DNA from: REEB95 sp035632395
GTDB lineage: Bacteria > Pseudomonadota > Alphaproteobacteria > ATCC43930 > CGMCC-115725
Length of the DNA: 18,430 nt
Direction: 5' to 3'
NCBI GenBank assembly: GCA_035632395.1
Contig: DASQGX010000233.1
Span: 1-18,430 of the forward strand
In this document: positions 1-7,603 of the stretch, one piece after another
Numbering within the stretch: position 1 is the stretch's first letter
Layout of the letters: the number at the start of each line of letters is the position of its first letter
The notes under the pieces: generated by a model
Told to the model about the DNA's origin: nothing
The model's input: the letters and a program-made list of their open reading frames with translations, nothing else
The model's database searches: none
Made by a program: the position numbers and the translations under genes

Positions 1-354
1 ATGCAGGCGGCCGGCATCGGTCCGTTGGCTGCCGGTACCGTTCGGCGCCGACACGTCGGCCGCTTGCGCCAACTTGGCGAACCATGGCTGCGTCGCTGCC
101 AACACGCTCAAGAAGCCACTGGCGCGTAACAGCTTGCGACGAGTGCGGCCGCGCGCAGTCAAATAACCGTCCAGCCGATCCTGGTCGATCTCATCCATAT
201 GCAGCAGGCGATCCGCCGACTTTGGCTTTACCGCCGCGTCCTTGATGTCTTCGCGGACCACGCCGGTGCCCTGCTCGTCGCCGCAGCCGAACAGGCTGCC
301 GCAACGGTGCGGCGTGTGCGTGGGCTGATGGATCTCACGATGCTCGTCCAACAT
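1..354 (-). CDS. Tat-exported protein, N-terminal 118 residues (runs off left edge)
   Basis: The frame is open from ATG at 354 to the window edge, with a strong GGGAGGAG ribosome site just upstream (in the minus sense). Residues 71-78 (TRRKLLRA) followed by a hydrophobic stretch and an AQA-type end near residue 98 form a twin-arginine signal, so the folded protein is probably exported through Tat. The signal is unusually far in: about 70 residues precede it, including a His/Cys-bearing segment (H13, H16, C18, C24). An in-frame ATG (residue 53, base 198) would give a more ordinary Tat leader, but it lacks the good ribosome site. The catalytic domain lies outside the window. From memory the leader resembles Tat-exported metallophosphoesterases of Rhizobiales; this is a weak impression, so no function is assigned. 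Confidence 0.75.
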   Translation of the reverse strand, partial: MLDEHREIHQPTHTPHRCGSLFGCGDEQGTGVVREDIKDAAVKPKSADRLLHMDEIDQDRLDGYLTARGRTRRKLLRASGFLSVLAATQPWFAKLAQAADVSAPNGTGSQRTDAGRLH

Positions 355-716
355 GGCGCTCCTCCCAATTGAAAGCGTTCAGGTTGACAACGATGAGAAA
401 TGGCCAAGGCTGTCGGCTGATTTTTGTGACGGCACTGCATTGCGCGCATGGCAGCCCGATCGCATCCCGGCGCAGCCGATTTATTCGCGGACAAAAACCG
501 ACGACCGTATGTCATGCCGCGATCTCCAACGGCGTCAAACCGCCACGGCATTCAGCATGGCGCAGTCATTGTGGCCAATTTGTGGTTGGTTCCCGCAGCA
601 TCGCGCGCGGCCAATGGTCCACAGTGACGGCTGTGGAATGGCCTCGCGCGGCATCGGTATTGAATGTTTGCAAGGTCGCCGACATGCGCTGGGCGCGCAA
701 TGATTTCGGTGACTAG
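355..716. other. Gene-free stretch upstream of the Tat protein and the SDR relic
   Basis: Only short, mutually overlapping frames of low-complexity composition are present. None has a convincing ribosome site or a recognisable motif. The part next to 354 must hold the promoter and 5' UTR of the leftward Tat-protein gene. I found no clear -35/-10 pair there. Confidence 0.5.
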
Positions 717-1129
717 TTTTCCAGGATCGTCGGCACGGCGAATAAGGCCGGACGCAACGTGATACTGGCGTCGCGGCGCCGACGGCGTCATCGGCATCTC
801 GTCGGTTGCCGGCGGGCGTGGCCGCGCTCGCAACGCGACCTACGGTTCCGCCAAGGTCGGATTCACCGCGTATCTATCAGGATTGCGCATCCGGCTGCAT
901 GGCGCGGGCGTGCGCGTCGTCGCCGTTCTGCCGGGCTATGTTGTGAGGCGCATGACCAAGAGGATGACAACACCCAGGTTGCTCACGGCGCAACCCGCCG
1001 GAGTGGCGGAGGCCGTGCTCGCGGCCGAGCTTCAGCGGCGCGACGTGTCTATGTCCGACCGATTTGGCGCCCGGTGTTCACGGTGACGGGGGCATTCCCG
1101 AACCGGTATTCAAACGCCTCCAGATATAA
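717..1129 (+). pseudogene. Decayed short-chain dehydrogenase/reductase (SDR)
   Basis: Three pieces of one SDR lie in three different frames. Frame 3 around 741-780 reads like an SDR beta2 segment (AGRNVILASRR). Frame 1 from 781 carries the catalytic-helix region (GISSVAGGRGRARNATYGSAK), with the YxxxK pair intact, then GVRVVAVLPGYV. From about 1045 the meaningful frame returns to 3 (VYVRPIWRPVFTV). From 1094 it is frame 2 (IPEPVFKRLQI), ending at TAA 1127-1129. About 100 residues between the N-terminal piece and the catalytic segment are missing, and no start codon or glycine-rich cofactor loop survives. The C-terminal piece resembles the SDR group related to DprE2-like reductases, by family knowledge. 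The gene is dead by deletion plus at least two later frameshifts. Confidence 0.8.
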
Positions 1130-1254
1130 GGTCGCGAGCATCCCGATCGGCAAAACCCAGGGAAAAGGCCGCAACTTGCAGTGTATTAGCGTTAATTTTT
1201 TCGAAAGATTCTCCCGATAGCTTTGTGGGATTGAACCTCTGGCGGAGAACCGCA

Positions 1255-1347
1255 ATGCGGCAGTCGATCGGCGTACGTTTTGTTGAAATCATGATCGGCC
1301 TGGCGGCGTCGCTGGTCGGTGTCGCACTGCACGGAATGCTACGCTAG
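1255..1347 (+). CDS. Possible 30-residue single-pass membrane peptide
   Basis: ATG at 1255 follows a GGAG seven to ten bases upstream and opens a 30-codon frame ending at TAG 1345-1347. The peptide begins MRQSIGVRFVEIMIG and has a hydrophobic Gly/Ala/Val/Leu-rich middle that could form one short membrane helix. It lies alone in a gene-poor stretch between the SDR relic and the sensor kinase. I do not recognise a family. A frame this short can arise by chance in GC-rich DNA, so this is a candidate only. Confidence 0.25.
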   Translation: MRQSIGVRFVEIMIGLAASLVGVALHGMLR

Positions 1348-1555
1348 ACGCAAAGGCCCGACGGCCTCACGTGCGTGGCCGACCAATCATTAGTATTTTA
1401 CCGACCCTTGAATCGAAATCGCGGGCGATGGTTGTCTACATGCAACAGTAGCCGTCTGCTGCAATTTTTCTGACCAAGTTCCGCTAAATTCTTAACCCGT
1501 CCGGCGCAGAGTAGTCGGCGCATACGTGCGTCTGGGCTGCTAGCGGGATATTTGC
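1348..1555. other. Leader region of the sensor-kinase gene
   Basis: This 208-base stretch is more AT-rich than the rest of the window and should contain the promoter of the kinase. A short hairpin (AGGCC-cgac-GGCCT, 1354-1367) lies at its left end without a T tract. I found no -35/-10 pair with good spacing. Confidence 0.4.
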
Positions 1556-3670
1556 ATGTCGCTGCGGCGACGGATTGTCAGTGTCGGGCTTGGGCACATC
1601 CGGGCGATACCGTTCGCGCGGCGCATCGTCCTGCTGACGGTATTGTTTCTCGTCGCGGTCTACGCCGGCAATGCGCTCATCCTCGGCCACTATTATGGCG
1701 TGCTCGCGGGACGCGAACGCGACGCGCGCAACGCCAAGGCCGAATTGCTCGCCGAGCACGCCGGCCGCGCGCTGGCCGCCATCGATCTTTCGCTTGAGGC
1801 GATTGCCAGCAACGTGAAGCCGCATCTGCCGCTGACCAAACCCACCATCTTCACGCAGCTGCTGCTCGACAAATACCGCAAGGCCCTGCCGCAAGTGCGC
1901 TCTCTGCTCGTTGCCGACCAGGACGGCCGGCTGATGAACACCTCGCGATCGTTTCCGCCGCCGGTAATCAACGTCGCCGATCGGCCGTATTTCTCCGAGC
2001 AAAAAAAATGGCTCGGCGTCGGTCTCTACCTCGATCGCATCGCGATGAATCGCATCGATCACGAATCCTTCTTCGCCATGAGCCGCCCAATCCTTGACGA
2101 TGACGGCAATTTCCGCGGCATCGTTGCTTCGATTACCGATCCGGCCTATTTCGCGGCTTTCTACAATCCGCACGGCGAAGATAACGACGAAGTTGCGCTG
2201 CTCGAACGCAGCGATGGCGCGATCCTCGCGGGTACGGGTTTGTCTGATCAGCAGTTGATCGGCGATCAAGGCAATGGCGCAGTCGGCAGCAACGGTTCGC
2301 CAATGGCCGGCCTCAGCAAGAAGGATTATTCGGTCGTCAAGGTTCGAGGCTTTCCTGCCCGGATCATCCTGATCGGCAAGCCGGTAATCACCTCGTCGCA
2401 ATTTCTCAGCTTTTGCGCAATGGATGCCGGTTTGCTGCTGATCATGACCATTATTGCATGGTGGCTGGCAAACGCCGCCGCGCGCGAGGCCAGCGCGGTT
2501 GATCGCGAAGCCGGCGCACGGCGTACCGCCGAGGCGCGATTGCTGAGTGCGTTCGAAAGCGCGCCGGCGGCGTTCGCGCTCTATGACAGCCAAGACCGTC
2601 TGGTGCTGTCGAACGGCGTCTATCGGTCGTTCTTCGCGCCGATCAAGGACCTTATCGTCCCCGGCAAGACTTTCCAGGAACTGAGCGAGGCCGCCGTGAG
2701 CCATCACGCCTTCGCCGATGCGCATCCGGACGAGCGCGAATTCCTGCGCTGGCGCATGGATCAGCACCGTTTGGGCATCGGCGAGCCAGTGCTTCAGCTG
2801 TATGACGGCCGTTGGATCCTAATGCGAGAACGGCGTACCAAGGAAGGCGATACCGTCCTGTTTTATTCGGATATTACACCGCTCAAGGAGCGCGAAGAGC
2901 AGCTCGGCTTGGCGCGGCAGGAGGCGGAGCAGGCCAACCAGGCCAAGACCGCGTTCTTGGCCAACATGAGCCACGAGTTGCGCACGCCGCTCAATGCCAT
3001 CATCGGCTTCTCCGAGATGATCGAGCGTAAAGTGCTTGGGCCGATCTCCGAGAACTATCGTCAGTACGGCGAAATTGTCCGCACTAGCGGACAGCATTTG
3101 CTGTCGATCATCAATGACATTCTGGATATCGCCAAGCTGAACGCCGGCAAAACCGAGCTCCATCTCGAACCCGTCGACGTCAATCACACGATCGTCGAGG
3201 CGATCGCCATCATGTCGCGCAAGGCCGATAGCGCCGGAGTTGCGATCGTCACCGATCTGGCACCGCGGTGTCCGACTATCGACGCCGATCCGGTTCGTAT
3301 CCGCCAGGTCGTGCTCAACGTTCTGGCGAATGCGGTCAAGTTCACGCCCGTCGGCGGCCGTATTGACGTTGTCACCACGGTCGCGACCACCGAGCTACGC
3401 ATCACCGTCAAGGACAACGGCGTCGGCATGGCGCCCGAGGACATTCCGCGGGCGCTGGAACCATTCACGCAGGTCGGTCGGGAGCGGACATTGGCGCAGG
3501 AAGGTACGGGCCTCGGTCTGCCAATCTCCAAGACCCTTGTCGAACTACATGGCGGCCGGCTGGAGATCAGCAGCGTGCCCAAGAAGGGCACCACCGTGAC
3601 GATCAAGCTGCCGATTCGCCGCGGGGACCAGACCGCAACCGACAAACCGATTTTGGATATCGCCGTCTAA
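1556..3670 (+). CDS. Membrane sensor histidine kinase (Cache-like sensor, PAS, HisKA, HATPase)
   Basis: This 704-residue kinase senses a signal in the periplasm and autophosphorylates for transfer to a response regulator that is not encoded here. TM1 is at about 24-45. A periplasmic domain of about 240 residues follows and has PDC/double-Cache features (a DRPYF element, then SRPILDDDGNFRGIVAS). TM2 is at about 286-306, and a PAS domain starts near residue 325 (FESAPAAFALYDSQDRL). A short coiled segment leads to HisKA with phospho-acceptor His473 in NMSHELRTPLNAI. The ATPase domain has N592 (N box), DNGVGM from 620 (G1) and GTGLGL from 650 (G2). All kinase motifs are intact and there is no receiver domain. 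The catalytic half is PleC/DivJ-like, but that type is widespread. The ribosome site before ATG 1556 is weak. The binding-protein gene follows after 23 bases, which suggests co-transcription and possibly a shared ligand. Confidence 0.93.
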   Translation: MSLRRRIVSVGLGHIRAIPFARRIVLLTVLFLVAVYAGNALILGHYYGVLAGRERDARNAKAELLAEHAGRALAAIDLSLEAIASNVKPHLPLTKPTIFTQLLLDKYRKALPQVRSLLVADQDGRLMNTSRSFPPPVINVADRPYFSEQKKWLGVGLYLDRIAMNRIDHESFFAMSRPILDDDGNFRGIVASITDPAYFAAFYNPHGEDNDEVALLERSDGAILAGTGLSDQQLIGDQGNGAVGSNGSPMAGLSKKDYSVVKVRGFPARIILIGKPVITSSQFLSFCAMDAGLLLIMTIIAWWLANAAAREASAVDREAGARRTAEARLLSAFESAPAAFALYDSQDRLVLSNGVYRSFFAPIKDLIVPGKTFQELSEAAVSHHAFADAHPDEREFLRWRMDQHRLGIGEPVLQLYDGRWILMRERRTKEGDTVLFYSDITPLKEREEQLGLARQEAEQANQAKTAFLANMSHELRTPLNAIIGFSEMIERKVLGPISENYRQYGEIVRTSGQHLLSIINDILDIAKLNAGKTELHLEPVDVNHTIVEAIAIMSRKADSAGVAIVTDLAPRCPTIDADPVRIRQVVLNVLANAVKFTPVGGRIDVVTTVATTELRITVKDNGVGMAPEDIPRALEPFTQVGRERTLAQEGTGLGLPISKTLVELHGGRLEISSVPKKGTTVTIKLPIRRGDQTATDKPILDIAV

Positions 3671-3693
3671 GACGGGCGACAGGAGTGCTTGCC

Positions 3694-4875
3694 ATGAAAT
3701 GGAATATGCTGGGTATTCTCGTCGGCGTTCTCGTGCTGGCCGGCCTTCCGGCTCATGCCGCCGATCCGATCCGCATCGGCGTCGATGGGCCGTTCACCGG
3801 AGGCTCGGCGCCGATGGGCATCGACATGCTGCGCGGCGTCGAGCTCGCCGCCGATGAAATCAACAAAGCGGGCGGTATTCTCGGCCGTCCTCTTGTCCTG
3901 GTGAAGCGCGATGACCAGGCGAACAACGACCGCGGTGCACAGATAGCCGACGAACTGACTGAGAACCATCTGGTCGACGCCGCCGTCGGCTACATCAATA
4001 CCGGCGTCGCGCTGGCGGCGATCCCGTATTTCGAAGAGGCGCATATTCCGGTCGTGCTCAGCGTCACCACCGGCAGCGTGCTCACGCGGCAGTTCGCGCC
4101 GCCGGAATACGCTGAGAACTATGTTTTCCGTGTTTCGTGCAGCACCGCGCTTGAGGTCGAAAAGATCGCCGAGATCGTCAAGGTGCGCGGCTACCAGAAA
4201 ATCTCGATCTTCGCCGACACCACCGCCTATGGGCAGGTTGGCCGTCACGATTTGATCCAGGCGTTGGCGGCGCAAGGCATCGCGCCAGTATCGAACGAGA
4301 AATTTAACATCGGCGATACCGACATGACTGCCCAGTTGAAACGCGCACACGCAGCGGGCGCCGATGTTGTACTCACCTACGGCATCGGTCCCGAGCTTGC
4401 GGCGATCGCCAACGATCGCGCCAAGATCGGCTGGATGGTGCCGATGATCGGCAGCTGGACGCTATCGATGTCGAATTTCATCGACGCCGCCGGCGTCAAC
4501 GGCAACGGCACCGTCATGCCGCAGACGTTCATCGAACAGAGCGATACGCCGAAGCGCGCCGCATTCATCCAGGCGTTCCATGCCGCTTACAAGGTTACGC
4601 GGATGGATTCGCCGCCTTCAGCGGCGCAAGGATACGATTCGCTCTACTTGCTGGCGGCCGCGATCCGGCAGGCTGGCACGGTCGACGGGCCCAAGGTTCG
4701 CGCGGCGCTCGACAACCTGCACGACAAGGTTGAGGGCGTCGTGCAGGTCTACAATCATCCGTTCAATCCGACGAACCACGAAGCCGTCGGCGCCAACGAC
4801 GTCGTCTATGGCGTCGTTGACAACGGCCGCGTCGTCCGTCTGGTGATGACCACGCAAACTGCAGGCGTGAAGTAG
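3694..4875 (+). CDS. Branched-chain amino acid-type ABC substrate-binding protein (Peripla_BP_6)
   Basis: The start is ATG 3694, with AGGAG at 3681-3685 and an 8-base gap. An in-frame GTG at 3685 overlaps that ribosome site and is unlikely to be used. The 393-residue product has a Sec signal peptide (MKWNMLGILVGVLVLAGLPA, cleavage near HA/AD at 22-23). The mature protein opens with PIRIGVDGPFTGG and continues with GVELAADEINKAGGILGRP, hallmarks of the LivK/Peripla_BP_6 fold, and the length is normal. The family captures small amino or organic acids in the periplasm and hands them to LivHMGF-type permeases. No permease or ATPase gene is nearby, so it is an orphan binding protein. Its place 23 bases behind a sensor kinase permits a role as ligand reporter for that kinase. 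The ligand cannot be inferred. Confidence 0.92.
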   Translation: MKWNMLGILVGVLVLAGLPAHAADPIRIGVDGPFTGGSAPMGIDMLRGVELAADEINKAGGILGRPLVLVKRDDQANNDRGAQIADELTENHLVDAAVGYINTGVALAAIPYFEEAHIPVVLSVTTGSVLTRQFAPPEYAENYVFRVSCSTALEVEKIAEIVKVRGYQKISIFADTTAYGQVGRHDLIQALAAQGIAPVSNEKFNIGDTDMTAQLKRAHAAGADVVLTYGIGPELAAIANDRAKIGWMVPMIGSWTLSMSNFIDAAGVNGNGTVMPQTFIEQSDTPKRAAFIQAFHAAYKVTRMDSPPSAAQGYDSLYLLAAAIRQAGTVDGPKVRAALDNLHDKVEGVVQVYNHPFNPTNHEAVGANDVVYGVVDNGRVVRLVMTTQTAGVK

Positions 4876-4999
4876 CCGCATCGGCGGCATCGCGCCGGCG
4901 GATCCGCGGTCCGCGCATAGGCGTACGGCGCAGCTTCGGCTTGCATGGCAGAGCGCCGGGCGGGGATACTCCGGCACCGCAATCATCCAGGCGGCTGCC

Positions 5000-6265
5000 A
5001 TGTTTGGCGTTCGTGACATCCTGAAGCGCGTTGCCGCCGGCGAGGCGACGGCCGAATCCGAAACCCGCGCCTGCCTCGACCGCATCGCCGAACGCGAAGC
5101 GGCGGTCGGCGCCTGGGCCTTTCTCGATCCCGAGCGCGCCATAGCCGAGGCGCGCCGCCGCGACCAAAGCCGCGCCAAGGGCCCGCTCCATGGTGTCGCC
5201 GTCGGCATTAAGGACATATTCGACACCGCTGACATGCCGACGTGCTACGGCTCGCCGATTTACGCCGGCCATCGGCCGGCGGCTGACGCAGCCTGCGTCG
5301 CGCTGTTAAGGGCGGCCGGCGCGGTCGCGCTCGGCAAGACCGTCACCACCGAATTCGCCATGACGCATCCTGGCCAGACCCGCAATCCGCGCAATCCGGC
5401 GCACACGCCGGGCGGATCGTCGTCGGGTTCGGCGGCAGCGGTGGCCGCCGGCATGGTACCGGTAGCGCTCGGCACCCAGACGCTCGGCTCGGTGATCCGG
5501 CCTGCGGCGTTCTGTGGCGTCGTCGGCTTCAAGCCGAGCTACGGCGCGATCAACCGCGCCGGTCTTAAATATGCGTCGGAATCGGCAGACACGATCGGCC
5601 TGTTCGTGCGCGCCGTGTCCGACATTCCGCCGGTGCTCGCCGCTTTCACCGGCGCGCCGATGGATTCATACGACAAGACGCTCGACAAGGCGCCGCACAT
5701 CGGCTTGGTCCGCGGTATCGAATGGGACAGGGCCACGCCGGCGGCGCAGGCGGCGCTCGAGGATGCGGTACGCTGCCTCGCCAAGGCCGGCGCAAGCCTG
5801 CGCGACATCGCCATCGATCCGGCGCTCAAGACCGCGCACGACCGGTCGCGGATCATCACCGGATACGAATTGGCGCGCGCCTACGCCTATGAATGGTTCA
5901 ACCATCGCGACAGGCTCAGCCCGGCCTTTGCACGCAACGTCGCCGACGGCATGGCGATCGCTTTCGCGGACTACAACGGCGCGCGCAGCACGTTCGATGC
6001 CGCGCGCCGCGTCGCCGCCGATGCCTTCGGCGATTGCGATTTCTGGCTGACGCTGCCGGCGCCGGGCGAGGCACCCAAGGGGATCGAAGCGACCGGCGAT
6101 CCGGTGTTCAACCGGCTATGGACGCTGCTGCACGTGCCGTGCCTGACGGTGCCGTCCGGCAAAGGGCCAACCGGCCTCCCGCTTGGTGTCCAGCTCGTCG
6201 GGCCGCCGCGCGGCGCGGCGCGGCTGCTCGCCGCCGGACGGTGGGTCGAGGCCGCGCTGACCTAG
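5000..6265 (+). CDS. Amidase-signature family hydrolase (first of two)
   Basis: The 421-residue protein hydrolyses a C-N amide bond by the Ser-cisSer-Lys mechanism. Lys71 lies in VGIKDIFDT, the cis-Ser is Ser140 in GGSSSGSAA, and the nucleophile is Ser164 in GTQTLGSVIRPAAFCG. The 24-residue gap between the two serines is canonical for the family. There is no signal peptide, so it is cytoplasmic. It is shorter than GatA (usually about 480 residues) and no gatB/gatC is near, so a catabolic amidase is more likely than an Asp/Glu-tRNA amidotransferase. Ribosome binding before ATG 5000 is modest (AGGCGG). It follows the binding-protein gene by 124 bases and may share its transcript. Its TAG stop overlaps the stop of the facing MetE-like gene in one CTAG tetranucleotide. 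The substrate is unknown. Confidence 0.92.
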   Translation: MFGVRDILKRVAAGEATAESETRACLDRIAEREAAVGAWAFLDPERAIAEARRRDQSRAKGPLHGVAVGIKDIFDTADMPTCYGSPIYAGHRPAADAACVALLRAAGAVALGKTVTTEFAMTHPGQTRNPRNPAHTPGGSSSGSAAAVAAGMVPVALGTQTLGSVIRPAAFCGVVGFKPSYGAINRAGLKYASESADTIGLFVRAVSDIPPVLAAFTGAPMDSYDKTLDKAPHIGLVRGIEWDRATPAAQAALEDAVRCLAKAGASLRDIAIDPALKTAHDRSRIITGYELARAYAYEWFNHRDRLSPAFARNVADGMAIAFADYNGARSTFDAARRVAADAFGDCDFWLTLPAPGEAPKGIEATGDPVFNRLWTLLHVPCLTVPSGKGPTGLPLGVQLVGPPRGAARLLAAGRWVEAALT

Positions 6266-7482
6266 CGGCGAGCGCCGGCCCGACGCTTCGTGGCCGGGCG
6301 TGTGCGGCGCGCTTGCCGCTGCCGTTGCCATAAGATCTTGCTGGCGAGCCGTGCGCCCGCGGCCAGCGCCTCAAGCTTCGCCCACATGATTTCCGGATGG
6401 ACCCGGCGATAGAATGGTCCTTGCGCAAAGCCGCAGTCGGTGCCGGCAATCAACTGTTCGCGGCCGACCAGATTGGCTAGGCGGATGATGCGTTCGGCGA
6501 CGAGCTCGGGATGCTCGACGACATTGGTGGCGTGGCTGATGACGCCGCTGATCAGGATTTTCTCCTTGAGGTCGACGTCGCGCCACACCTGCCACTCATG
6601 TTCGTGGCGCGGATTGGCGCCTTCAATGACGAATGCGCCGACACGCGCCTTCAGCAGCGTCTTGACGATCGCCTTGAGCGGCACGTCGCTGACATGCGGC
6701 CCGGGCCAGCTTCCCCAACAGACGTGGTAGCGCACGCGCGCCGGATCGATGCCCTTGAGCGCGTAGTTCATGATCTCGACCTGGCGCTCGAGCCAGCGAT
6801 GATAGTCCTGGAAGGTCTTGGGCGGCACCATGCGGTCGTATGTGACGGCTGCGCGCGCATCGTCGAGCTGCACCAAAAAGCCGGCATCAACGATGGTGCG
6901 GTACTCGGTGCGCATCGCCTCGGCGACCGCGGTCTGCAGCTCGTCGTCATTCTTGTAGTATTCGTTCTTCTTGTCGGGCACGACGCTCGACGGCGCTGCG
7001 ACCGGCAGGAATCCCTCGACCACGTCGGCGCCCGCGAGCGCCGCCTTGAAGTCGTCGATGTCTCGTTGCAGCGCGACTTGGCCGGTGTAGCGGATCGGAC
7101 CGACGACGACCGAATCAGTCGTGGTCGCGCCTTTGTCCTTGCTGTCCATCTCGGCATAGAAGCCCTTGAAGCGCTCGCGGTCGGCACCGCGCATCCAGGG
7201 ATTGCCGCCCGAGAACGGCCGGCGCTCGAAGCCGGAGAGCCGCTCGAGCGCATATTGCGACCAGCTGATCGCCTTGCCGAACTCGCCGTCGCTCACCACG
7301 TCGACGCCGGCATCCGCCTGCTGCCGCACGACTTCGGCAACCGCCTCTCTCAGGCACGCGTTATGAGCGCGCTCGTCGTAGGGCCGTCTATCCTGTTTGG
7401 CGCGCAGAAATTCAAGCAGCCGCGGCGGCCGGATCAGGCTGCCGACGTGAGTCGTGAGAATGCGATCGGTGCTGCGTTTCAC
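6262..7482 (-). CDS. MetE C-terminal-domain-like zinc methyltransferase-family protein
   Basis: The 406-residue protein corresponds to the catalytic (C-terminal) half of cobalamin-independent methionine synthase, without its N-terminal half. Family landmarks are TTHVGSLIRP at 10-20, SDGEFGK at 64-70, and the zinc ligands His253 and Cys255 (YHVCWGSW), probably Glu287 (VIEGAN) and Cys350 (AGTDCGF). Such stand-alone proteins use a zinc-activated thiol in methyl or alkyl transfer, or in related reactions such as epoxide-CoM transfer. Their true substrates are mostly unknown, so metE is not assigned. Translation starts at GTG 7482, supported by AGGAG (7490-7494) seven bases away. The last 20-odd residues are strikingly basic (RQRQARRTRPATKRRAGARR) and look like a non-family tail. 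The gene diverges from the NMT1-type binding-protein gene at 7604. Confidence 0.88.
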   Translation of the reverse strand: MKRSTDRILTTHVGSLIRPPRLLEFLRAKQDRRPYDERAHNACLREAVAEVVRQQADAGVDVVSDGEFGKAISWSQYALERLSGFERRPFSGGNPWMRGADRERFKGFYAEMDSKDKGATTTDSVVVGPIRYTGQVALQRDIDDFKAALAGADVVEGFLPVAAPSSVVPDKKNEYYKNDDELQTAVAEAMRTEYRTIVDAGFLVQLDDARAAVTYDRMVPPKTFQDYHRWLERQVEIMNYALKGIDPARVRYHVCWGSWPGPHVSDVPLKAIVKTLLKARVGAFVIEGANPRHEHEWQVWRDVDLKEKILISGVISHATNVVEHPELVAERIIRLANLVGREQLIAGTDCGFAQGPFYRRVHPEIMWAKLEALAAGARLASKILWQRQRQARRTRPATKRRAGARR

Positions 7483-7603
7483 GGCCGAACTCCTGGCAAG
7501 CGCGGCTCGACGGCACTCCGCGCGCGGCGCTCTTTGTGCTAGGGATTCAAGCCAACGGCAAGCCCGTCATGCCGGCGCGCGAACTGCGAGTGGGAGGGCG
7601 CCC

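Noticed and set aside
1484..2767. 427-codon minus-strand frame opposite the sensor kinase
   Set aside because: It has no recognisable domain, and the plus strand encodes an intact Cache-PAS-kinase over the same bases.
5000..6265. GatA of the tRNA amidotransferase
   Set aside because: Short for GatA and no gatB or gatC nearby.
6511..7542. 343-codon plus-strand frame opposite the MetE-like gene
   Set aside because: Composition of a shadow frame; the minus strand holds complete zinc-site motifs and a ribosome site.
7454..7603. Longer N-terminus for binding-protein paralogue 1
   Set aside because: It would bury the Sec signal peptide 50 residues in, and the GGGAGGG ribosome site is at the 7604 ATG.
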